NCBI GenBank assembly: GCA_035529015.1
Contig: DATKXP010000528.1
Location: 1 to 19,262, forward strand
Source: JAUVZF01 sp035529015
GTDB taxonomy: Bacteria > Planctomycetota > Phycisphaerae > FEN-1346
Length of the DNA stretch: 19,262 nucleotides
Direction: 5' to 3'
Both the position numbers and the translations under genes were made by a program. The notes below the pieces were generated by a model, which was given only the letters and a program-made list of their open reading frames with translations, did not search any database and was not told the DNA's origin. Positions within the stretch are counted from its first letter, which is position 1. Every line of letters starts with the position of its first letter. Positions 1 through 9,555 of this stretch are shown piece after piece.

Positions 1-1545
1 GCGTTCCACCGGCATCGCCAGCGCCAGCGTCACCGTGTCGCCGTCGTTCCAGACGCGGCGCAGCGTGGCGTAGCCCTTCGCTGTGCGGACGGAGGTCGGC
101 TTGCCGTTCACCGTGACGGTGAACTTCCTGCACCAGCCGGGCACGCGCAGGCGCAGACTGAACTTCGTTGCCCGGTCGAGGCCGATCGCGAGCGCCACGT
201 CGCCGGTCCACGGATAGTCCGTCTCCTGGGTGACGGCGACCTTTCGGCTGGCCACCTCGGCCGTGGCCCGGCTCGCGGCGTAGAGGTGGACGTGCAGGGC
301 GTCATCGGCGGCCGAGTAGATGTACGTCCCCAGCGACGCCAGCAGCCGCGCCAGGTTCGGCGGGCAACACGCGCAGCCGAAGAACGGCCGGCGGTGATGG
401 TCGCCGGCCGAGGCGAGCGGGTTAACGTAGAAGAACGTGCGGCCGTCGAGCCCCACGCCCGACAGCACGCCGTTGTACAGGGCGCGTTCCATCACGTCGG
501 CATACGCGCCGTCGGCGTGAATCTGGAGCATCCGGTGGGCGAAGAACACGAGGCCGATCGCCGCGCACGTCTCCGCGTAGGCCGACTCGTTCGGCAGACC
601 GTGGCTGCGCCCGAACGCCTCGCCGCGATGCTGGGCGCCGACGCCACCCGTGACGTAGAGTTTCCCGAGCGCGACGTTCTGCCACAGCCTTCGGCACGCC
701 GTCAGGAGCGGCTCATCGCCGGTGGCGGCCGCCAGGTCGGCCATCCCAGAGACCAGGTACATGGCGCGGACGGCGTGGCCGACGGCCTCGCGCTGCTTGC
801 GGACGGGCCGGTGGGCTTGCCAGTAATCGAGCGTGCGGTCGCCCTGGCGATGGCGCAGCGGCTGCTCGCCGCGCGCTTCGGCCTCGGTGTCGAAGAAGTG
901 CGGCTCGCGGCCGCGCTCGTCGATGAAGTGCTCGGCCAGGCGGAGGTACCGCTCCTCGCCCGTGACGCGGTACAGTCTCATCAGTGCGAGTTCGATCTCC
1001 TCATGGCCGGGATAGCCGTTGCGCTTTCCGGGGCCGAAGGTCGAGGCGATGCAGTCGGCGTAGCGGCAGACGACATCGAGGAGGGTCCGTTTGCCGGTCG
1101 CCTCGAAATGGGCGACGCCGGCCTCGATCAGGTGACCGGCGCAGTACAGTTCGTGCCAGTCCCTGAGGTTCGTCCAGCGTTTCTCGGGTTCGACGACGGT
1201 GAAATGGACGTTGAGGTACCCGTCCGGCTGCTGGGCCTTGGCGAGCAGGGCGATGGTCTCGTCCACGCGCTTGCGCATCGCGGCATTCGGATGCGTTGCC
1301 AGCGTGCAGGAGGCGGCCTCGAGCCACTTGGCGACGTCGCTGTCCCAGAAGATGTGCGGGGGATTCTCATCGCCCGGCTTCCACGCCAGGCGCAGGGCGT
1401 CCAAGCGGCCCGTCTCTTTGAGCATCCGGTGGATGTGCGGGATGGTTGACGTGCGGTTCGTGTCGAGACGCGTTTTCCAGAAGCCGCCGGTGATGCGGAC
1501 CTGGGTAAGGGGCAGGGGGGCCATTCTGCAGTCTGAAACGGGCAT
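1..1545 (-). CDS. GH127 (DUF1680) beta-L-arabinofuranosidase-like glycosidase, 3' end cut by window edge
   Basis: 515 residues are visible, running off the left edge without a stop. Family GH127 enzymes release terminal beta-L-arabinofuranose from plant glycans using a zinc-bound cysteine nucleophile. The N-terminus reads VRITGGFWKTRLDTNR, typical of the family opening, and a YPGHEEIELALMRLY stretch follows near residue 185. From what I recall of the characterised enzyme HypBA1, the active-site set is a catalytic acid/base Glu, a Glu-x-Cys pair and a Cys-Cys pair; here these match E309, E325/C327 and C393/C394 (in FFGCACCPPNLARLL), with the same 16-residue spacing between the two Glu. No signal peptide is visible, so it is probably cytoplasmic. 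The ATG at 1545 has an AGGAGAGGG ribosome site just upstream. A second in-frame ATG lies seven codons in. It is divergent from thpR. Exact substrate is uncertain, as GH127 also includes other specificities. Confidence 0.93.
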   Translation of the reverse strand, partial: MPVSDCRMAPLPLTQVRITGGFWKTRLDTNRTSTIPHIHRMLKETGRLDALRLAWKPGDENPPHIFWDSDVAKWLEAASCTLATHPNAAMRKRVDETIALLAKAQQPDGYLNVHFTVVEPEKRWTNLRDWHELYCAGHLIEAGVAHFEATGKRTLLDVVCRYADCIASTFGPGKRNGYPGHEEIELALMRLYRVTGEERYLRLAEHFIDERGREPHFFDTEAEARGEQPLRHRQGDRTLDYWQAHRPVRKQREAVGHAVRAMYLVSGMADLAAATGDEPLLTACRRLWQNVALGKLYVTGGVGAQHRGEAFGRSHGLPNESAYAETCAAIGLVFFAHRMLQIHADGAYADVMERALYNGVLSGVGLDGRTFFYVNPLASAGDHHRRPFFGCACCPPNLARLLASLGTYIYSAADDALHVHLYAASRATAEVASRKVAVTQETDYPWTGDVALAIGLDRATKFSLRLRVPGWCRKFTVTVNGKPTSVRTAKGYATLRRVWNDGDTVTLALAMPVER

Positions 1546-1572
1546 CCGAGATTCCCTCTCCTGGGAACGCTC

Positions 1573-1694
1573 CTTTGTCAACTTCGCATCGCCGCCCGAT
1601 GGGGATAGCGCGGTGGGCAATCCTGCCCACCGCGCGGCGGCCAGGATTGGCCGCCGCGCTACCACTTGCCCGGATCACAGGGAAGTTGACAAAG
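1573..1694. repeat. 122-bp inverted-repeat element with two nested hairpins (MITE-like or structured intergenic repeat)
   Basis: Perfect 13-bp outer arms CTTTGTCAACTTC (1573-1585) and GAAGTTGACAAAG (1682-1694) enclose two perfect 12-bp hairpins: 1608-1619 with 1624-1635 (loop ATCC) and 1632-1643 with 1648-1659 (loop GGAT). The two loops are complementary (CAATCCTG at 1618-1625 against CAGGATTG at 1642-1649), so they could kiss or pair alternatively. I see no target-site duplication. It lies between two divergent genes, so it may also act as a boundary. The rest of the 1546-1771 gap holds only a possible -10 box (TATACT, 1728-1733) for thpR, without a convincing -35. Confidence 0.8.
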
Positions 1695-1771
1695 CAGCAC
1701 GAACTGGTTATGGGGCCGGCGGAACGATATACTGTGGCCCGCCGGTTTTCAAGCCTCGCGCGGATGCGATC

Positions 1772-2344
1772 ATGGGCGAAACGGTCCGAACCTTCATCGC
1801 CATCGAGATGCCGCCGGAAGTACGCGACTACCTTGAGGGTTGCCAGGAGTTGCTGCGCGGCACGGGCGGCGACGTCCGGTGGATGCGGACCGACCTCATT
1901 CACCTGACGCTGGTGTTTCTGGGCGAGGTGGCGGTTGAGGAACTCGCTGCGCTGGGATCGGCCGTGGAGCAGGCCGTGGCGGGCTTTGAGCCGGTGACGC
2001 TTCGCGCCGGCGGCGCGGGGCAGTTTCCGCCGCGGGGGCGGCCGCGCGTCGTCTGGATCGGCATCGACGAGCCGACCGGCTCGCTCGTGCGTCTCCAGAA
2101 GGCCGTGGCCGACGCGACGGCCCCCTTCGCCGAGAAGGTCGAGAACCGCGCCTATCGGCCGCACCTGACCCTCGGCCGGGTGCGCGGCGGCCGCGACCTG
2201 CATCGCCTGAGCGCGGCCGTCGCCGAGATGGCTGACCAGCAAGGCCCCGAGTTCGAGGCCGACGAGATCATCGTCATGCAAAGCACCCTCTCCCCCCAAG
2301 GACCGACCTATTTGCCGCTGTCGCGCATTGCTCTTGGGGACTGA
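1772..2344 (+). CDS. thpR: RNA 2',3'-cyclic phosphodiesterase (2H phosphoesterase family)
   Basis: A 190-residue protein of the normal size for the ThpR/LigT family, which opens 2',3'-cyclic phosphates on RNA ends (and can reversibly join tRNA halves in vitro in E. coli). The two signature HxTx motifs are present: H44-L-T46-L in HLTLVFLGE and H131-L-T133-L in HLTLGRVRGG. Between them lies the usual FPPRGRPRVVWIGI segment (residues 85-98). The ATG at 1772 is chosen because MGETVRTFIAIEMPPEV matches the family N-terminus; the open frame continues upstream but without family-like sequence. No clear ribosome-binding site precedes it. It lies 102 bases upstream of recA on the same strand, an arrangement I believe is common in this group. 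Soluble, cytoplasmic. Confidence 0.92.
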   Translation: MGETVRTFIAIEMPPEVRDYLEGCQELLRGTGGDVRWMRTDLIHLTLVFLGEVAVEELAALGSAVEQAVAGFEPVTLRAGGAGQFPPRGRPRVVWIGIDEPTGSLVRLQKAVADATAPFAEKVENRAYRPHLTLGRVRGGRDLHRLSAAVAEMADQQGPEFEADEIIVMQSTLSPQGPTYLPLSRIALGD

Positions 2345-2354
2345 ATCGTGTATG

Positions 2355-2384
2355 GTTAGCCGCGGCGCTTGCGCCGCGTATAAC
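2355..2384. repeat. REP-like hairpin, GTTAGCCGCGG/CTTGC family, between thpR and recA
   Basis: Perfect 8-bp stem CGCGGCGC (2361-2368) and GCGCCGCG (2371-2378), extended outward by GTTA (2355-2358) and TAAC (2381-2384). No T-tract follows, so it is not a classical terminator. Similar sequence recurs at 5147-5167 and, inverted, at 18954-18976. The right arm continues into TATAAC (2379-2384), a good -10 box. With TTAGCC (2356-2361) 17 bases upstream, the hairpin would form the spacer of a possible recA promoter; the -35 match is weak. Confidence 0.7.
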
Positions 2385-2446
2385 GTGAATCGAAAGGGCA
2401 CGGGGCGAACGACGGGCGTAGAGCCCACAGCCAAGGAGCCTCGAGA

Positions 2447-3595
2447 ATGGCCAAGAAAAGGACGCAGCCGGAAAAGCAACCCGTCGAGTACACCGACGAC
2501 CCCGTAGCGCGCGAGGCCAGCCTGAGCCGCGTCATGGCGCAAATCGAGAAGCAGTTCGGCAAGGGCGCCATCATGCAACTGACGGGCGACCTGCACGCGG
2601 ACGCCCCGTGCATTCCGACGGGCAGCATCAGCCTGGACCTGGCCCTCGGCGGCCGTGGTCTGCCGCGCGGCCGCGTGGCCGAGTTGTTCGGGCCGGAGGC
2701 CTCCGGCAAGACGACGCTGGCGCTGTCGGTCGTGGCGAACGCCCAGCGGCTGGGCGGCGTGGCGGCGTTCATCGACGCCGAACATGCCTTCGACGCCGCC
2801 TGGGCCAGGCGAATCGGCGTGGACCTGGAGTCGCTGCTCGTCAGCCAGCCCGACACGGGCGAGCAGGCCCTGGAGATCTGCGACCTCCTGGTCCGAAGCG
2901 GCGCCATCGACGTGGTCGTGATCGACAGCGTGGCCGCCCTGGTGCCCAAGGCCGAGATCGAAGGCGAGATGGGCGACACCCACGTCGGCCTCCAGGCCCG
3001 CCTGATGAGCCAGGCCCTGCGGAAACTGACCGGCTCGATCTCCAAGAGCCACACGGCCGTCGTCTTCCTGAATCAGATCCGCGAGAAGATCGGCGTCATG
3101 TACGGCAACCCCGAGACGACGCCCGGCGGACGGGCCCTGAAGTTCTATTCGAGCGTGCGAATCGACCTCAGGCGAATCACCACCCTCAAGGCCGGCGACC
3201 AGGCCGTCGGCAGCCGCACCCGGGCCAAGGTCGTCAAGAACAAGGTGGCGCCGCCGTTCCAGAACGCCGAGTTCGACATCCTCTTCGATCGCGGTATCAG
3301 TGCCGAGGGCGACCTGCTGGACCTGGGCGCCGACATCGGCGTCGTCGAGAAGAGCGGCGCGTGGTTCTCGTGCGGCGACCTGCGGCTGGGGCAGGGACGC
3401 GAAGCCGCGCGGGCGTTCCTCGAAGAGAACAGGGACCTGGCCGACGAGATCCGCACCAAAATCCTCGTCGCCAAAGGTTTCGTCGATGGCCCCGGTGGAG
3501 AACCGAGCGACGCGCCGGGTGACGAGCCGGCCGGCGACGCCGAAGCCGAGCCCGCGGAGCCGGCCGAAGAAGAGCAGGGGGATGGGGAGGGGTAA
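2447..3595 (+). CDS. recA: Recombinase A (RecA)
   Basis: 382-residue RecA: ATP-dependent strand exchange, recombinational repair and activation of SOS LexA cleavage. The Walker A motif is GPEASGKT (residues 82-89; Ala replaces the common Ser in GPESSGKT). The Walker B region reads DVVVIDSVAALVPKAEIEGEMGD, followed by the loop region QIREKIGVMYGNPETTPGGRALKF. FIDAEHAFD matches the classical FIDAEHALD. The last 40 or so residues are acidic and low in complexity, rich in Asp, Glu, Pro and Ala, as in other RecA tails but longer than in E. coli. The ATG at 2447 has AAGGAG (2433-2438) at 8 bases. The stop is followed after one base by the HtrA start, so the two are probably co-transcribed. I do not see a LexA operator that I would trust. 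Confidence 0.98.
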   Translation: MAKKRTQPEKQPVEYTDDPVAREASLSRVMAQIEKQFGKGAIMQLTGDLHADAPCIPTGSISLDLALGGRGLPRGRVAELFGPEASGKTTLALSVVANAQRLGGVAAFIDAEHAFDAAWARRIGVDLESLLVSQPDTGEQALEICDLLVRSGAIDVVVIDSVAALVPKAEIEGEMGDTHVGLQARLMSQALRKLTGSISKSHTAVVFLNQIREKIGVMYGNPETTPGGRALKFYSSVRIDLRRITTLKAGDQAVGSRTRAKVVKNKVAPPFQNAEFDILFDRGISAEGDLLDLGADIGVVEKSGAWFSCGDLRLGQGREAARAFLEENRDLADEIRTKILVAKGFVDGPGGEPSDAPGDEPAGDAEAEPAEPAEEEQGDGEG

Positions 3596-3596
3596 G

Positions 3597-5141
3597 ATGA
3601 TGCCGTTGAAACGGTTGGTCACTCTGGCCGCGATCGTGGCTGGACTCTGCGCGGGGGCGTCGGGCGCCCCGTCGGCCGCACCGGCGGGCGCCCCGGCCAT
3701 CGATGCGGCCAAGGCCGTCGAGACGGCGATTGAACGGGCTGCCGACAACGTGTCGCCGGCCGTCGTCAACATTCGCGTCGTGCGGGAAGCGGCCGCAGCC
3801 GGCTGGGGGTTGGGCGACCCCGACGGCGACCCCGATGCGCTGCCGGAGGAACTCCGCGAGTTCATGCGACGTTACCCGAACCATCCGCGCGTCCCGTTTC
3901 GCTCGCAGGGCAACGGGTCGGGCGTCATCATCACGTCCGGCGGGTTCATCCTCACGAGCGAGCACGTCGTCCGCGACGCCACCGAGATCGAGGTGACCCT
4001 GGCCACGCGCAAACGTTACCGCGCCAAGGTGGTCGGTGCCGATCCGCGCCGCGACCTGGCGATCATCCGCATCGACGCCAGGAACCTGCCGGTGGCCCGA
4101 CTCGGCGACGCATCGACGCTTCGCCGCGGCCAGTTCGTCCTGGCCCTGGGCAGCCCGTTCGGGTTCGGTCGCGACGGCCAGGCCAGCCTCTCGTTCGGCA
4201 TCGTCAGCGGCACCGGCCGGGCCATCCCCGGCGTCGGGCGCGAACTCGACCGCTATTACGGCAACCTGATCCAGACCGATGCGGCCGTGAACCCGGGCAA
4301 CTCCGGCGGACCGCTGGTGGATCTCGACGGCAAGGTCGTCGGCGTCAACGCCGTCATCTCGAGCCAGACCGGCACGAGCGACGGCGTCGGCTTTGCCGTT
4401 CCGATTACCTCGGGCACGCGGGCCATCATCGAACGGCTGAAGAAGGGCGAGGAGATCGTTTACGGTTTCGTCGGCATCGAGATCACCGAGGTCGGTGAAG
4501 AGCAGGCCAAGGAAACCGGCGCCGAACTCGGCGACGGCGCGTACGTGGCCCGTGTGCTTCCCGGTGCGCCCGGTGCGAAGGCCGGCATCCGGACGGGCGA
4601 CGTCGTCGTCGGCATCGGCGACGAGACCGTCCACGACCCGGACGACGTCATCCAGATGGTCCAGATCGTGCCCGTCGGTGAGAAGGTGACGCTGGTCGTC
4701 TTGCGCAAGGGCAAGCGGAGCCGGTTGACCGTGGAAGTGGCCCGGCGACCGGCGCCGCGGGAGGTCCTCGTCAGCCGCTACGGCACCCGGTGGTGGCGCG
4801 GCATACGCGTCGAGCCGCTCACGGACGAGTTGCGCGAGCAGATCGGCCTCGAGAAGGACGACCAGGGCGTCTTTGTGCGCGAGGTCCGCGACGGGTCCGC
4901 CGCCGCCGAGGCCGGCATCATGCCCGGCATGGTCATCGACCGCGTGGGCGAGGCGACGGTCGCGACCGTCACCAAGTTCAGCGAGGCCGTCGGCGACGTC
5001 GAGGGCGAGTGCCGCATTCACGTCGCCGGCATCGGCACCAAGGTCGTCCAGGCGCCCGGCGCGACGAAGCCGGAGCCGAAGGACGACCCGAAAGACGATA
5101 GCACGAAGAATGAGAAGCCGAAGCCCGCGCCGAAGAAGTGA
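3597..5141 (+). CDS. Periplasmic trypsin-like serine protease of the DegP/HtrA family with two PDZ domains
   Basis: 514 residues. A basic start then a hydrophobic stretch (MMPLKRLVTLAAIVAGLCAG) is a signal peptide, with likely cleavage near ASG (21-23). The protease domain (about 40-285) has a complete triad: His123 in SEHVV, Asp153 in RRDLAIIR and Ser236 in GNSGGPL. Two PDZ domains follow at roughly 289-385 and 400-484, both in PxxAGI-type contexts (KAGIRTGDVV, EAGIMPGMVI). The tail (about 490-514) is Lys/Asp/Pro rich. HtrA proteases remove misfolded envelope proteins. The ATG at 3597 (second ATG at 3600) lies one base after the recA stop, and GGGGAGGGG in the recA tail serves as ribosome site. 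The open frame extends upstream inside recA but has no signal peptide there, so the later start is preferred. DegP, DegQ and DegS-like subtypes cannot be told apart here. Confidence 0.95.
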   Translation: MMPLKRLVTLAAIVAGLCAGASGAPSAAPAGAPAIDAAKAVETAIERAADNVSPAVVNIRVVREAAAAGWGLGDPDGDPDALPEELREFMRRYPNHPRVPFRSQGNGSGVIITSGGFILTSEHVVRDATEIEVTLATRKRYRAKVVGADPRRDLAIIRIDARNLPVARLGDASTLRRGQFVLALGSPFGFGRDGQASLSFGIVSGTGRAIPGVGRELDRYYGNLIQTDAAVNPGNSGGPLVDLDGKVVGVNAVISSQTGTSDGVGFAVPITSGTRAIIERLKKGEEIVYGFVGIEITEVGEEQAKETGAELGDGAYVARVLPGAPGAKAGIRTGDVVVGIGDETVHDPDDVIQMVQIVPVGEKVTLVVLRKGKRSRLTVEVARRPAPREVLVSRYGTRWWRGIRVEPLTDELREQIGLEKDDQGVFVREVRDGSAAAEAGIMPGMVIDRVGEATVATVTKFSEAVGDVEGECRIHVAGIGTKVVQAPGATKPEPKDDPKDDSTKNEKPKPAPKK

Positions 5142-5146
5142 CCCCT

Positions 5147-5167
5147 TAGCCGCCGCGCTTGCGCGGC
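5147..5167. repeat. REP-like hairpin downstream of htrA
   Basis: TTAGCCGC followed by the arms GCCGCGC (5152-5158) and GCGCGGC (5161-5167) around TT. It has the same TTAGCCGC start and CTTGC centre as 2355-2384, and the next 40 bases also resemble the recA-side copy (TAATGTGAAGAAGGACACGG against TAACGTGAATCGAAAGGGCACGG), so about 60 bp appear to be homologous. Lies between convergent htrA and the cyclophilin gene. There is no T-tract, so termination here is uncertain. Confidence 0.6.
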
Positions 5168-5260
5168 GCGCGGCGCCCCTGCCTGATCTAATGTGAAGAA
5201 GGACACGGCCCGCCGTGGCGAGCCGTGGAATGGTGCGTTCGCGGGTTTTCGGATACGCCC

Positions 5261-5980
5261 CTATCTGTTGCGGCGGCGCACCAGGGCCAGGGCTCCGGCG
5301 GCAAGAAGCGCCAGCGTTGCCGGCTCGGGAATGACCGGAATGACCGTCGCCCCGGTGATGATCACGAAATCGTCCACGTACAGCGAGATGCCGTCGTACG
5401 TATCGTGCAGCGGCAAGTCGGTGAAAGGCAAGGAGACGGGAGCGCTGGGGGCGGTCATATCCTCCACGTCCAGCGCGTAGATCGCCTGGGCGACGTCCCA
5501 CCCGTCCACGACGTGACCGAACACGGTGTAGCCGTCGCGTTCTTGTCCCGGCGGTTCCGTCACCGGGTCGAAGATGCCGCTGTTGTCGGCCATGTTGAGG
5601 AACCACCCGGAAGTGGCGCTGTCGGGGTCGCTTGTCCTGGCGGCGCCCAGGGTGCCGAGCAGGTTCGACCAACCGAGGTCGGCCTCAAGAGGCACAGGGG
5701 GATAAGGTGTGGGAATATAGTCAAGCGAGTTGCCCACGAAGCAGAATCCCCCGCCCTGGATGATGTCCACCGAACTGTCGCTCCGGTGGATGATCGAGTC
5801 GATGAACGCGCCGTCGTTCACGTACTGCAGAAAATTGTCACGGTGCAGCGGCGTGTCGTCGTGAAGTTCCACCGTGAACGACCCCAGGTACAGCACGTCG
5901 AACTGGACCAGGAACGGGTCCGCTGCGGCCGAGCCGGCGGCAACAAGAGCGATAACGCTGGCAATAGCAAACCGACGCAT
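5261..5980 (-). CDS. Secreted cyclophilin-type peptidyl-prolyl isomerase with PEP-CTERM sorting tail
   Basis: 239 residues. MRRFAIASVIALVAAGSAAA is a signal peptide. The body follows the cyclophilin fold: VELHDDTPLHRDNFLQYV (about 37-54), IIHRSDSSVDIIQGGGF (63-79, with the catalytic-type Arg66 and Gln75), GTLGAARTSDPDSATSGWFLNMADNS, then GYTVFGHVVDGWDV. The C-terminus has VIPEPATLALLAAGALALV and RRRNR, a PEP-CTERM signal (PEP, hydrophobic helix, basic end), which is recognised by an exosortase and marks proteins for export and processing. Oddities: the Phe of the usual GFxxQGG is Asp72, and the usual QFF is GWF, so isomerase activity may be weak. The ATG at 5980 has GGAGAGGGG upstream. A consensus promoter lies about 140 bases upstream (6118-6145). 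Confidence 0.9.
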   Translation of the reverse strand: MRRFAIASVIALVAAGSAAADPFLVQFDVLYLGSFTVELHDDTPLHRDNFLQYVNDGAFIDSIIHRSDSSVDIIQGGGFCFVGNSLDYIPTPYPPVPLEADLGWSNLLGTLGAARTSDPDSATSGWFLNMADNSGIFDPVTEPPGQERDGYTVFGHVVDGWDVAQAIYALDVEDMTAPSAPVSLPFTDLPLHDTYDGISLYVDDFVIITGATVIPVIPEPATLALLAAGALALVRRRNR

Positions 5981-6117
5981 AGGCTATCCCCTCTCCCCAA
6001 GAAACGCTGAACTCCCTTTCACCCGGCCAAGCGTCCGGCGCAACAGAGCATCACCGGCTCTGCGCACGCAGACACTCACCGTTTGGGCAACCAGGAACTC
6101 CCCCGAGTGCCACAGAA

Positions 6118-6145
6118 AGTATGCGCACGTTCGGGCCCCTGTCAA
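6118..6145 (-). promoter_or_regulatory. Sigma-70-type promoter for the cyclophilin gene
   Basis: On the minus strand TTGACA (6145-6140, perfect -35) is followed after 16 bases by CATACT (6123-6118). Transcription would start near 6111, leaving a leader of about 130 bases that contains a 6-bp hairpin CAGAGC/GCTCTG. The distance to the gene is long, but nothing else lies between them. Confidence 0.55.
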
Positions 6146-6243
6146 ACGACTAGGCCGGATTCTGGTGCTTCTGACCGGCGGCGTCCCGGCTCCCTCTCGG
6201 CACCCCGCCACCGGCCAATCCTGCTCCGATGGCCGCTTGGTGC

Positions 6244-6271
6244 TTGAAAACGCCGCCATTCCCGCTACGAT
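6244..6271 (+). promoter_or_regulatory. Sigma-70-type promoter for alaS
   Basis: TTGAAA (6244-6249), 16 bases, TACGAT (6266-6271), about 70 bases before the alaS start codon. It is the best match in the 360-base gap between the divergent cyclophilin and alaS genes. Nothing else coding is seen in 5981-6340. Confidence 0.6.
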
Positions 6272-6340
6272 GGTGCTTCTGTCCGGCACCAGGTGTGTGC
6301 CGGCGTGACCCTGAAACGGCCGGCGGCCGGGAGCAGCCGT

Positions 6341-9049
<2,709 letters not shown>

Positions 9050-9079
9050 TGGACTGTCACGTTCCAGAATGCGGGGTGC

Positions 9080-9106
9080 CACCCTGGCACGGCTACGCCC
9101 CGTGCC
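9080..9106. repeat. GC-rich palindrome downstream of alaS
   Basis: Arms GGCACGG (9086-9092) and CCGTGCC (9100-9106). The left part CACCCTGGCACGG is found again at 13945-13957, inside the insert that interrupts repeat copy C. It may help terminate alaS transcription but lacks a T-tract. Confidence 0.5.
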
Positions 9107-9152
9107 GTGGCCGGCTGGTTGCTCGTCAGCCAGTGTTTCCCGCGATGTCGAA

Positions 9153-9189
9153 GGGCACTGGCGGACAAGCCGCCAGTGGCACCCGGCGC
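9153..9189 (-). repeat. REP-like palindrome, inverted copy of 11937-11973
   Basis: Arms CACTGGCGG (9156-9164) and CCGCCAGTG (9170-9178) around ACAAG. Read on the minus strand, this 37-bp block matches 11937-11973 with a single difference in the loop. The two copies bracket rpmF-plsX-fabH-DUF4926 in opposite orientation. Between alaS and rpmF (9050-9366) I see only these palindromes and the promoter at 9267-9295. Confidence 0.8.
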
Positions 9190-9266
9190 ACCGCGCGGCG
9201 GCAAGGCTGAGTTGGGCAACAGCCCCTCTTTGCCCACCGCGCTCGCGGCCGCGCTCGACTTTTCGG

Positions 9267-9295
9267 TTGATTGTCAGCGGGCGGCCCTGTAGCAT
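9267..9295 (+). promoter_or_regulatory. Sigma-70-type promoter of the rpmF-plsX-fabH operon
   Basis: TTGATT (9267-9272), a 17-base spacer, TAGCAT (9290-9295). The predicted start is near 9302, about 65 bases before rpmF. Confidence 0.6.
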
Positions 9296-9366
9296 TCTGC
9301 CTTTTCGTGTCGCTTACGGCGGCCATGGACGCCTTCGGCCGCAGGAAGGTCCCAAAGGAGGATGAC

Positions 9367-9552
9367 ATGCCGGTTGTTCCGAAGAGGCGAACGTCCAAGA
9401 CCAGAAAACGCAAACGTCGGTCTCACCATGCCCTGACACCTACCCAGACCGTCGTCTGCAAGCGGTGTGGTCGCGCCACGCTGCCGCACGCCGCGTGCAG
9501 CAACTGCGGCCACTATCGCGGACGCCAGGTCGTTACCGTCGAGGAGGAGTAG
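9367..9552 (+). CDS. rpmF: Large-subunit ribosomal protein bL32
   Basis: 61 residues. MPVVPKRRTSKTRKRKRRSH is the typical basic start of L32. It is followed by a zinc-ribbon with two CxxC pairs: C33-x2-C36 in CKRCG and C46-x2-C49 in CSNCG, so this is the zinc-binding (C+) form. AAAGGAGGA just before the ATG at 9367 is a near-perfect ribosome site. An earlier in-frame start at 9271 overlaps the promoter and is rejected. rpmF directly before plsX is a classic bacterial arrangement linking ribosome and membrane synthesis; only three bases separate the two genes. Confidence 0.96.
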   Translation: MPVVPKRRTSKTRKRKRRSHHALTPTQTVVCKRCGRATLPHAACSNCGHYRGRQVVTVEEE

Positions 9553-9555
9553 CCG

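Noticed and set aside
286..1449. 387-codon plus-strand frame at the left edge
   Set aside because: It is opposite the GH127 gene, whose frame shows family motifs and catalytic residues throughout.
1686..1733. thpR promoter made of TTGACA (1686-1691) and TATACT (1728-1733)
   Set aside because: The spacing is 36 bases, far too long. TTGACA here belongs to the terminal inverted repeat.
1367..5672. Very long minus-strand open frames (832 and 791 codons) opposite thpR, recA and htrA
   Set aside because: They are GC-driven antisense frames over clearly conserved plus-strand genes, with biased low-complexity translations and no recognisable domains.
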